7,760 nucleotides of DNA from CAYRNC01 sp964425645 (GTDB taxonomy: Bacteria > Bacillota > Clostridia > Peptostreptococcales > Anaerovoracaceae), in assembly GCA_964425645.1 (NCBI GenBank), contig CAYRNC010000080.1:1-7760 (forward strand), read 5' to 3'. The first letter of the stretch is position 1; every line of letters starts with the position of its first letter. Under the pieces are notes generated by a model. The model saw nothing but the letters and a program-made list of their open reading frames with translations, was not told where the DNA came from and did not search any database. The translations under genes and the position numbers were made by a program. This document shows positions 1-4,987 of this stretch, piece by piece.

Positions 1-299
1 AGGGAGGGTTCCCTTAAAGCGATTACGGTTTTTTCCCCGAGTGCATTAAGGGAATCACCGAGACCCACTGTGGTTGTAGTTTTGCCTTCCCCGGCTGCGG
101 TAGGAGTTATCGCAGTAACAAGAATAAGCTTGCCATCAGTTTTATTGCCTAGATGTTCCAAAATATTAAAATCAATCTTTGCTTTATTTTTGCCGTAAAG
201 TTCAATATATTTTCCATCGATCCCCAAAGAACTTGCGATCGATTCAATGGGATGCAGCTCTGCGTTCTGGGCAATTTCTATGTCGGTTCTGTAATCCAT
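1..299 (-). CDS. fhs: Formate-tetrahydrofolate ligase (formyl-THF synthetase), N-terminal 99 codons, cut by window edge
   Basis: Translating the minus strand from the ATG at 299 gives an open frame to the window edge that starts MDYRTDIEIAQNAELHPIES. It carries the family's P-loop at residues 65-76 (TPTAAGEGKTTT), followed by TVGLGDSLNALGEK and ALREPS. Fhs condenses formate, ATP and tetrahydrofolate to 10-formyl-THF in the cytoplasm, the first step of the methyl branch of the Wood-Ljungdahl pathway and of folate C1 metabolism. Family members are about 555 residues, so roughly 18% is visible and the catalytic remainder lies outside. The start is supported by an AAAGGA site 6 nt upstream and by the family-typical short leader before 'IAQNAELHPI'. 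It begins 17 nt after the oxidoreductase gamma gene with no terminator between them, so co-transcription is likely. One small variation: the loop reads TPTAAGEGK where TPTPAGEGK is common; this should be harmless. Family assignment is very secure. Confidence 0.95.
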   Translation of the reverse strand, partial: MDYRTDIEIAQNAELHPIESIASSLGIDGKYIELYGKNKAKIDFNILEHLGNKTDGKLILVTAITPTAAGEGKTTTTVGLGDSLNALGEKTVIALREPS

Positions 300-316
300 A
301 TTAATTCCTTTACATT

Positions 317-841
317 TTACACAGCAGTGAACGCTTTTTTATTTATATTCAAAAGGTGTTTTTTTGGCCCTGAAAAAATTTCGCTAAGCACCTGATTTAT
401 GCTTTCTTCTTTTACCATCTTAAGTCCCCTGGTTAAAGTCCCGAGCATAACAATGTTGGCTACTTTCGGATTACCTATATTTTGAGCAATTTCACCAGCC
501 GGTATTCTATGTATCGATACATCTTTACGGTTGACTTTTGAAGATATCATGGTCGAATTCAAAAATATTGAACCTCCAGTTTCCGTCATGTCCACGAATC
601 TGTCTAAAGAGGGCTGGTTCATGGCAACCAAACAGTCGGCCTTGTCAACGATAGGACAGCTTATAGGCGAATCGGACACTATAACGGTACAATTCGCGGT
701 TCCTCCGCGCATTTCAGGCCCGTAAGAGGGCAAAAAAGTCACTTCTTTATCCTCCAGCATTCCTGCATAGGCTATCATCTGTCCTATAAGGATTATACCC
801 TGACCGCCGAATCCGGCTATAAAAATCTTGTGCGTTGCCAT
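317..841 (-). CDS. 2-oxoacid:ferredoxin oxidoreductase, gamma subunit (KorC/VorC type)
   Basis: A 174-residue protein with the usual length and landmarks of the stand-alone gamma subunit (Pfam POR family). It has a glycine-rich N-terminal FIAGFGGQGI (residues 7-16), then YGPEMRGGTANCTV (40-53) and VAMNQPSLDRF (72-82). In these enzymes the gamma subunit packs against the TPP-binding core and helps form the CoA-accepting site of the cytoplasmic complex. It starts on the base directly after the beta-subunit TAA stop. Its ribosome site (GGAGG, 8 nt upstream) lies inside the end of the beta gene, so the two are translationally coupled. It ends with GTG TAA, 17 nt before fhs. Gamma sequences alone do not tell the 2-oxoglutarate enzyme (Kor) from the 2-oxoisovalerate enzyme (Vor), so no symbol is given. 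Confidence 0.93.
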   Translation of the reverse strand: MATHKIFIAGFGGQGIILIGQMIAYAGMLEDKEVTFLPSYGPEMRGGTANCTVIVSDSPISCPIVDKADCLVAMNQPSLDRFVDMTETGGSIFLNSTMISSKVNRKDVSIHRIPAGEIAQNIGNPKVANIVMLGTLTRGLKMVKEESINQVLSEIFSGPKKHLLNINKKAFTAV

Positions 842-1588
842 TTATCCTACCTCCTCCGGCGATCTTAAATTTCCCAAGGGGTAATATGGAATCATGTTGT
901 TTGTCAGCCAATCGCATGCTTCAGTCGGAGCCATACCCCAGTTTGTCGGACAGGTTGATAATAGCTCTACGAAGCTGAATCCCAGCCCATTCTTCTGCAC
1001 TGTAAATGCTTTCTCTATAGCCTTTTTAGCCTTTCTTATATTAATCGGTGTATTCAGAGCCACGCGTTCAACAAACACGGCACCATCGATTGTCGCCAGC
1101 ATTTCAGCTACTTTCAAAGGCATCCCTGAAATATCTTTCTGTCTGCCCGATATTCCCGTCGTTGACTTTTGTCCTATTAATGTCGTAGGCGCCATCTGAC
1201 CCCCAGTCATTCCATAAATTGCATTGTTGATAAAAATCGTAGTAATGCGTTCTCCCCTGTGCGCAGCATGAACAATTTCTCCGGCTCCTATTGAGGCGAG
1301 ATCCCCATCGCCCTGATACGTAAAAACTATTCGATCCCGCAAAGCCCTTTTAATCCCGGAGGCCACTGCAGGGGCTCTGCCATGTGCTGATTCGCACATA
1401 TCCACATTCATATATTGATGAGCCATTATACTGCATCCTATTGGAGCAACTCCTACAGCCTTTCCAAGCAAGTCCATTTCGGTTAAAACCTCCATCACCA
1501 GACGATGTGAGATACCGTGGGTGCATCCAGGGCAATAATGGGTTTTAACATCCAACATTCCCTCAGTATATTCAAATATCGCTTTCAT
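842..1588 (-). CDS. 2-oxoacid:ferredoxin oxidoreductase, beta subunit (thiamine diphosphate-binding)
   Basis: A 248-residue TPP-binding catalytic subunit. Visible motifs, in order: CPGCTHG (residues 19-25), with cysteines typical of OFOR beta chains; SAHGRAPAVASGIKRA (67-82); the TPP/Mg-binding signature GDGD (93-96) followed by FINNAIYGMTGGQMAPTT (119-136), where the NN and the YGMTGGQ segment complete the motif; and CPTNWG (213-218). This subunit holds thiamine diphosphate, decarboxylates the 2-oxoacid and passes electrons to the 4Fe-4S clusters. Its ATG overlaps the TGA of the alpha gene (ATGA, 1585-1588) and has GGAGG 7 nt upstream. Length and motifs are normal for the short beta chains of Kor and Vor enzymes. 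Pyruvate enzymes usually have longer beta subunits with extra cysteines, so pyruvate is a less likely substrate. The substrate is otherwise unresolved. Confidence 0.94.
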   Translation of the reverse strand: MKAIFEYTEGMLDVKTHYCPGCTHGISHRLVMEVLTEMDLLGKAVGVAPIGCSIMAHQYMNVDMCESAHGRAPAVASGIKRALRDRIVFTYQGDGDLASIGAGEIVHAAHRGERITTIFINNAIYGMTGGQMAPTTLIGQKSTTGISGRQKDISGMPLKVAEMLATIDGAVFVERVALNTPINIRKAKKAIEKAFTVQKNGLGFSFVELLSTCPTNWGMAPTEACDWLTNNMIPYYPLGNLRSPEEVG

Positions 1589-2664
1589 CTTAATTCCTCC
1601 AGTATCTTTTTCGCTTTTTCCGCAATCTCCATAGGAGTTGGGACCATACCCCCAACCCTGTGAACAAGAGAAACGGGGAAGCGCCCCGACACGGCTGATT
1701 TTACGTCTTCCATCATCTGGCCAAGTGAAAGCTCCGCGGAAATGACGGCCTTGACGTTGCCTCCTATTTCATCGAATGCCCTTTCCGGAAAAGGCCATAA
1801 AGATATGGGGCGTATAATACCCGCATTTATACCTTCCTTTTTAAGATGCTGCTTTGCTTCATTAACAATGCGTGACATTGTGCCAAATGATACAAATACC
1901 AAATCTGCATTGTCAACATCCTCCGTTTCATATTTGACCAGATCGTCCTTCATTTGACGGTACTTTCTTTCAAGGTGCTCGTTATGCTCCTCCAATTCAT
2001 TCGGTTTAAGGTGCAAAGAAACCACGGTTCTATGAGGCCGTGCATTTTCATGTCCCGTCAATGCCCAGGTTTTTCTATTTTTAATTCCCTCCGGATTTAT
2101 AGGTTTTCGCTTTTCAGGCAGGCTGACCGGCTCCATCATCTGGCCCATCATACCGTCCACAAGGATCATCACCGGATTTCTATATTTTGTTGCCATAGGT
2201 ACCGCATCATACAAAATATCCACCGCCTCCTGTATCGATGCAGGTGCAAATACGGGAACGTGATAATCACCGTTGCCGCCGCCCTTTGTCGCCTGTCTGT
2301 AATCCGATTGACCCGGCTGTATACCTCCTACACCAGGACCGCCCCGTGAAACATTCATAATAACGACCGGAATTTCTGCAGATGCCATAAAAGAAATACC
2401 TTCCTGCATTAAAGCGATACCGGGTGAAGAAGAGGATATAAAGACATCTTTACCTGCCAAAGCACCGCCATATGCCATATTGACGGCTGCCAACTCGCTT
2501 TCTGCCTGAACAAAGGTACCTCCGCTTTTATGAAGCTCCCTTGACATGTATTCGGGAATTTCGTTCTGCGGCGTAATAGGATATCCGAAGTATAAGCCAC
2601 AACCTGCGCGGATAGCAGCTTCAGCAAAAGCTTCATTCCCTTTCAACAACATTTTTTTGCTCAT
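1585..2664 (-). CDS. vorB: 2-oxoacid:ferredoxin oxidoreductase, alpha subunit (3-methyl-2-oxobutanoate oxidoreductase VorB / KorA type)
   Basis: A 359-residue alpha chain. The N-terminal pyrimidine-binding domain shows GNEAFAEAAIRAGC (9-22), GYPITP (27-32), QAESELAAVNMAYGGALAG (53-71), with the conserved glutamate region, SSSSPG (77-82), RGGPGVGGIQPGQSDY (108-122) and KGGGNGDY (128-135), then FAPASIQEAVDI. A second transketolase-C-like domain follows from about residue 250 (LVFVSFGTMSRIV, IIRPISLWPFPE). With the beta chain it forms the TPP site that oxidises a 2-oxoacid to an acyl-CoA while reducing ferredoxin. The KGGGNGDY-type segment and the delta-alpha-beta-gamma gene order fit what is usually annotated as VorB in Clostridia. 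The same chains are also called KorA (2-oxoglutarate), so the symbol reflects family resemblance and not proven substrate. The start is set by the ATGA overlap with the ferredoxin gene and by GGGAGG 10 nt upstream; a second in-frame ATG lies 4 codons on. Confidence 0.93.
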   Translation of the reverse strand: MSKKMLLKGNEAFAEAAIRAGCGLYFGYPITPQNEIPEYMSRELHKSGGTFVQAESELAAVNMAYGGALAGKDVFISSSSPGIALMQEGISFMASAEIPVVIMNVSRGGPGVGGIQPGQSDYRQATKGGGNGDYHVPVFAPASIQEAVDILYDAVPMATKYRNPVMILVDGMMGQMMEPVSLPEKRKPINPEGIKNRKTWALTGHENARPHRTVVSLHLKPNELEEHNEHLERKYRQMKDDLVKYETEDVDNADLVFVSFGTMSRIVNEAKQHLKKEGINAGIIRPISLWPFPERAFDEIGGNVKAVISAELSLGQMMEDVKSAVSGRFPVSLVHRVGGMVPTPMEIAEKAKKILEELR

Positions 2665-2891
2665 AGCACCGCTTCCTCCCTTAAGTATACATTAATTACA
2701 CCGTCAGGACATATAAGTCCGCAAAGGCCGCAACCTATGCAAAGATCCATATCCGTAACAGATATGGGATGGTATCCCATGCTGTTGGTTTCTGTGTCAT
2801 GAATTTTAAGAATGTGCCTGGGGCAAACGGCTATACATAGTTCACATGCCTTGCATTTATCTTTTTTAAATTTCAATACTCCTTTTGCCAT
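2661..2891 (-). CDS. 2x[4Fe-4S] ferredoxin-like delta subunit of the 2-oxoacid oxidoreductase
   Basis: A 76-residue protein with two classic CxxCxxCxxxCP motifs: Cys 13, 16, 19, 23 (CKACELCIAVCP) and Cys 51, 54, 57, 61 (CIGCGLCGLICP). This predicts two [4Fe-4S] clusters. As the delta subunit it relays electrons from the TPP-bound radical intermediate to free ferredoxin. In enzymes with fused delta domains this module sits inside a longer chain; here it is separate. The start has a strong GGAGGAT site 8 nt upstream (2898-2904). The gene lies 15 nt after the P-loop ATPase and its stop overlaps the alpha start (ATGA), so its synthesis is tied to the oxidoreductase and it is not a general-purpose ferredoxin gene. 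Confidence 0.94.
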   Translation of the reverse strand: MAKGVLKFKKDKCKACELCIAVCPRHILKIHDTETNSMGYHPISVTDMDLCIGCGLCGLICPDGVINVYLREEAVL

Positions 2892-2906
2892 AGTAAGATC
2901 CTCCGA

Positions 2907-3617
2907 TCATGCATCAAGCCAGGAAGGCCTCATGTAAAGTTTTATAGGGCAGATTACAAAGCGATCCCCATCGAATCTGAATTTTTCAAGTTTGCCTATA
3001 AGATTTTCAACGCAGCAATGACATTTGACGGGTATGCCCAGCAGCTCGGAGATTTCATCGCAAACGGATTTCCCTTTCAGGATATCTTCGATTCGGGTCT
3101 CCTTCAAAAGATGAGTGTTATTGACAAGGCCGTTAATTTTCATGCCTATTTCCTGCTCAATCCGCTCTATGTGTAAAACGGCGCCTTCAGCCGTTTCCGT
3201 TTCAGGTCGATTTGCATTAATAACACACAGCATTTCTGAGGTCCCTCTTGCCAGATATTTTTGGAACTGCATTAATATTCTGGCACCGCTTTGATCGCCC
3301 CCCACATCGATAACAGTGCGGCAAGAGATATCCTCAAGAGGTTTTTTGATGCCGGAATCAATTGCGGGCATTTCAGCCGTAATTTCATGGCGGTAAGCCC
3401 CGGCATACACATCTATTCCTTTATCCACAAGCAGGTTTTGTTTTTCCCTGCTGCGAAAATAGACATTTGCAATATCCAGATCTACTAAAGCCGTCTTATT
3501 GCCTATCGACTTATAAAACATTGCCAGATTAATAGAAAATTCTGTTTTACCGCTGCCATAATGTCCTAATACGACAGTAATTTGCTTGTTAAATTTTATA
3601 TCTTTAAATATATCCAA
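2907..3617 (-). CDS. P-loop ATPase of the MinD/ParA-like (SIMIBI) class, leading the oxidoreductase operon; function unknown
   Basis: A 236-residue soluble P-loop NTPase. The Walker A is GHYGSGKTE (residues 18-26). A DxD-containing segment follows, TALVDLDIANVYFRSRE (42-58), as in SIMIBI ATPases that hold Mg and read cargo. The Walker B/switch II region is TVIDVGGDQSG (101-111), and a VNNTHL segment (165-170) sits where base recognition is expected. The lysine of the ParA 'deviant' Walker A is absent, so it is not a standard plasmid-partition protein. Near the C-terminus there is a patch of cysteines: C186, then C199-H200-C201-C202. No membrane segment or signal peptide is visible. It lies 15 nt before the ferredoxin subunit gene and shares its transcript direction. 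From memory, similar genes accompany this oxidoreductase in other Clostridia. A role in maturing or regulating the complex is inference. The start is an unusual TTG: an in-frame TAA at 3633-3635 rules out a longer protein. Confidence 0.85.
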   Translation of the reverse strand: MDIFKDIKFNKQITVVLGHYGSGKTEFSINLAMFYKSIGNKTALVDLDIANVYFRSREKQNLLVDKGIDVYAGAYRHEITAEMPAIDSGIKKPLEDISCRTVIDVGGDQSGARILMQFQKYLARGTSEMLCVINANRPETETAEGAVLHIERIEQEIGMKINGLVNNTHLLKETRIEDILKGKSVCDEISELLGIPVKCHCCVENLIGKLEKFRFDGDRFVICPIKLYMRPSWLDA

Positions 3618-3625
3618 ACCCCTTT
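3611..3625 (-). promoter_or_regulatory. Ribosome binding site and unusual start of the P-loop ATPase gene
   Basis: The minus strand reads AAAGGGG at 3619-3625, then T, then TTG at 3617. That leaves only 1 nt between the Shine-Dalgarno-like run and the TTG, far tighter than the 6-10 nt seen for the other genes here. Exactly 7 nt after the run is an in-frame ATA codon (3611-3609), a very rare initiator. No ATG or GTG occurs in frame between the TAA at 3633-3635 and the Walker A. The start is therefore TTG by convention, but inefficient or non-standard initiation, or a base error, is possible. Confidence 0.5.
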
Positions 3626-3885
3626 CTGAAAATTAATTTCGATATCCGAACAAGGAAACGAACGGAATCACCTTCCATCGCAATACGGGGACAATCTGAT
3701 CCCGAGTCTCTTTTTTAGTAGCTGACCTTGTTTATTGAACGTTTATTTAAAGCTGCAAGTCAAAAACGAATCCGAAATCTTTTATTATACAAGCATGTGA
3801 ACAGCCATATCTCCCTATACCAAATTTCCTGTTCAAATAATAATTCATATTGTAGATTCAAACCGACGTAAAATCAAGTACTTTC
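3618..3885. other. Non-coding interval between 6S RNA and the oxidoreductase operon (operon leader)
   Basis: About 270 nt with no supportable coding region on either strand. It holds a candidate promoter (3734-3763) and, downstream of it, an imperfect hairpin at 3686-3704 whose minus-strand arms are CGGGA and TCCCCG with one bulged C. A weak GGAA/TTCC pairing lies further on, at about 3652-3676. I recognise no riboswitch, T-box or terminator on the minus strand here. A perfect TATAAT occurs near 3784-3790 on the minus strand but lacks a -35 match at 15-19 nt. Confidence 0.6.
3734..3763 (-). promoter_or_regulatory. Candidate sigma-A promoter for the P-loop ATPase/oxidoreductase/fhs operon
   Basis: On the minus strand, TTGACT (3758-3763, 5 of 6 matches to TTGACA) is followed after 18 nt by TTCAAT (3734-3739, 4 of 6 matches to TATAAT). 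Initiation would fall near 3727, giving a leader of roughly 110 nt before the TTG start. The position after the 6S RNA terminator suits a promoter for the downstream cluster. The -10 is poor, so this is only the best candidate in the interval. Confidence 0.35.
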
Positions 3886-3909
3886 AAAATAAAAATCCCG
3901 ATGTGCCGT
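3886..3909 (-). terminator. 3' end of 6S RNA: closing-stem arm plus U-rich tract
   Basis: The minus strand reads ACGGCACATCGGGA (3896-3909), the 3' arm of the 6S closing stem, running straight into TTTTTATTTT (3886-3895). A GC-containing stem followed by a T tract is what an intrinsic terminator needs, although the partner arm lies about 165 nt upstream at 4052-4070. Confidence 0.6.
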
Positions 3910-4070
3910 CAGGTCTATAATTCACACCCTATCTACCGATAGGTGGGTTTTCTGTTTCTTGCTTCTGTCTTCCTCTCAAAAAGGAGGCTTGACATAGGCA
4001 TCGAAAACTCCGAAATCCCGTGAACAAAACGTAGGTTAAATTACACAACCTTAACGAACACCTCAGGATT
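3891..4070 (-). ncRNA. ssrS: 6S RNA (SsrS)
   Basis: A regulatory RNA of about 180 nt that binds the sigma-A RNA polymerase holoenzyme by mimicking an open promoter and damps transcription in slow growth. The ends pair: 5' AATCCTGAGGTGTTCGT (about 4054-4070) with 3' ACGGCACATCGGGATT, apart from one G-A mismatch and a bulge. Inside are a 5' hairpin (GTTAA 4051-4055 with TTAAC 4035-4039), a CCTC/GAGG hairpin, and a strong 3' hairpin with arms 3925-3933 and 3938-3945. Long unpaired purine-rich stretches (GAAGACAGAAGCAAGAAAC, AGAAAACCCACC) form the expected large bubble. The order and wording of these blocks match my recollection of Clostridia 6S RNAs. It has its own promoter and a U-tract end. 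The exact 5' end is uncertain by about 5 nt. It lies between yebC and the oxidoreductase operon, in the same orientation. Confidence 0.87.
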
Positions 4071-4072
4071 AT

Positions 4073-4100
4073 TTTATAGTATGTTGAGCTCCTTTGTCCT
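4073..4100 (-). promoter_or_regulatory. Promoter of 6S RNA
   Basis: On the minus strand, AGGACA (4095-4100, matching the GACA of TTGACA) is followed after 16 nt by TATAAA (4073-4078, 5 of 6 matches). Transcription would start at about 4066-4070, coinciding with the 5' arm of the 6S closing stem. The agreement between promoter spacing and RNA end supports both calls. Confidence 0.6.
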
Positions 4101-4101
4101 T

Positions 4102-4118
4102 ATGCAGAAAAGCTGCAT
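4102..4118. repeat. Short perfect inverted repeat just upstream of the 6S promoter
   Basis: ATGCAG (4102-4107) and CTGCAT (4113-4118) flank a 5-nt spacer, directly next to the -35 of the 6S promoter. The right arm is part of an 8-bp palindrome TGCATGCA (4114-4121), followed on the plus strand by a T tract. It could be an operator, a weak transcription end for yebC, or chance. A second small dyad, CACA/TGTG, lies at 4132-4145. Confidence 0.4.
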
Positions 4119-4165
4119 GCATTTTTTGGCTCACATATTTTTGTGCTGTTTTTCAAGCCGATTTA

Positions 4166-4194
4166 ATTATAATATAATTTACGCCCCAAAACAA
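4166..4194 (-). promoter_or_regulatory. Possible second, upstream promoter for 6S RNA
   Basis: On the minus strand, TTGTTT (4189-4194, 3 of 6 matches) is followed after 17 nt by a perfect TATAAT (4166-4171). The -10 lies inside a 15-nt A/T palindrome (4165-4179), so a chance match is quite possible. If real, it would make a longer 6S precursor starting near 4160. The rest of 4122-4238, behind yebC, shows no clear intrinsic terminator. Confidence 0.28.
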
Positions 4195-4238
4195 GCGAAG
4201 ACTAAAATATCGTCTCTCCATAAATTTCATATTCGGAA

Positions 4239-4961
4239 TCAATAATCCAAATCAACAGCGCTATTGTGGCAGACACTTTGAACATCATCGTTTTCCTCTA
4301 GCATTTCAATCATTTTTTTAAGGTTGTCAATATTCTCATCATCCGGCATCGTTTCCATCGATGGAACGTATTCTACGACAGCCTCTGCCAAATTGTAGCC
4401 GGCTTTTATCAATTCTGCTGATATTCTGTCAAAATCCTCGGCCTCTGTCATGATCTCAAATCCGTCTTCATGATCAATCACATCCAAGGCCCCTGCATCC
4501 AAGGCGGCCAGAAGCAATGAATCTTCATCGATTTCCGGGGTTTTTTCTATCAATATGATTCCTTTTCGCTCAAACATGTATAAGACACATCCCGGAACGC
4601 CTAATTTCCCTCCAAATTTATCAAAAGCGTGCTTAACAGTTGAAGCTGTTCGATTCCTGTTATCGGTAAGAACCTCTACTATGACTGCAACACCGCCTGC
4701 GCCGTACCCTTCAAAACTGCCGCTTTCGTAAAGCTCACCTTCTATTTCGCCGGTGCCTTTTTTTACAGCCCTGATGATATTATCGTTTGGCATGTTGATG
4801 CTTTTAGCCTTTTCAATCGCATGCTTTAGATTGATATTGTAATCCGGGTCTCCTCCCGACCGCGCAGCAACAGTGATTGCCCTTGTATATTTAGTGAAAT
4901 ACCGGGCTCGTTTTGCGTCCTGTGTCGCTTTTCTTCCTGCGATGGTTCCGTGCCTACCCAT
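4239..4961 (-). CDS. yebC: YebC/PmpR (TACO1) family protein
   Basis: A 240-residue full-length YebC-family protein. The N-terminal block MGRHGTIAGRKATQDAKRAR (1-20) and FTKYTRAITVAARSGG (22-37) is the helical nucleic-acid-binding domain. NMPNDNIIRAVKKGTGE (56-72) is a family hallmark, as are EGYGAGGVAVIVEVLTDNRN (84-103) and the LGVPGCVLYMFERKG stretch (120-134). Bacterial members were long annotated as DNA-binding transcriptional regulators. More recent work on YebC and mitochondrial TACO1 points to a ribosome-associated role that eases stalling, notably at proline runs, so the regulator label should be treated with caution. The start has AAAGGAG 6 nt upstream. It follows the activase-like gene by 26 nt, so the two may be co-transcribed, and it is followed by the 6S RNA locus. 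The C-terminus is acidic (MIEMLEENDDVQSV). Nothing is truncated or missing. Confidence 0.96.
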   Translation of the reverse strand: MGRHGTIAGRKATQDAKRARYFTKYTRAITVAARSGGDPDYNINLKHAIEKAKSINMPNDNIIRAVKKGTGEIEGELYESGSFEGYGAGGVAVIVEVLTDNRNRTASTVKHAFDKFGGKLGVPGCVLYMFERKGIILIEKTPEIDEDSLLLAALDAGALDVIDHEDGFEIMTEAEDFDRISAELIKAGYNLAEAVVEYVPSMETMPDDENIDNLKKMIEMLEENDDVQSVCHNSAVDLDY

Positions 4962-4987
4962 TTTGTACTCCTTTCATATTATCGGGT

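Noticed and set aside
1954..2349. 131-codon plus-strand open frame, and other plus-strand frames such as 153-395, 894-1199 and 5574-5780
   Set aside because: Each lies antisense within a strongly recognised minus-strand gene, has no family resemblance and no convincing ribosome site; they are by-products of the real coding frames.
2409..2636. Extra minus-strand frames inside recognised genes (also 1350-1535, 5422-5640, 5760-5966, 7156-7356)
   Set aside because: They are alternative frames of vorB, the beta gene and the activase-like gene, with low-complexity translations and no motifs.
842..2664. Pyruvate:ferredoxin oxidoreductase
   Set aside because: Subunit lengths, the KGGGNGDY segment and the separate short delta and gamma chains fit Vor/Kor enzymes better than the usual fused or longer pyruvate type.
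2907..3617. ParA/plasmid-partition or phage-defence ATPase
   Set aside because: The Walker A lacks the ParA signature lysine, no ParB or centromere-like repeats are present, and the context is a metabolic operon.
3604..3678. 24-codon minus-strand open frame (ATG at 3678) overlapping the ATPase start, a possible leader peptide
   Set aside because: There is no Shine-Dalgarno sequence before its ATG, no run of regulatory codons, and the length is within chance.
3686..3716. Plus-strand intrinsic terminator (CGGGGA/TCCCG hairpin followed by TTTTTT)
   Set aside because: The T run is separated from the short, bulged stem by 6 nt, and no plus-strand gene exists for it to terminate.
3783..3790. Perfect TATAAT on the minus strand as the operon promoter
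   Set aside because: No recognisable -35 lies 15-19 nt upstream and the extended -10 TGn is out of register by one base; it sits in an A/T-rich stretch.
3618..4238. tRNA, CRISPR array or riboswitch in the long intergenic region
   Set aside because: No repeat-spacer pattern, cloverleaf or recognised riboswitch core was found; the structured part is better explained as 6S RNA.
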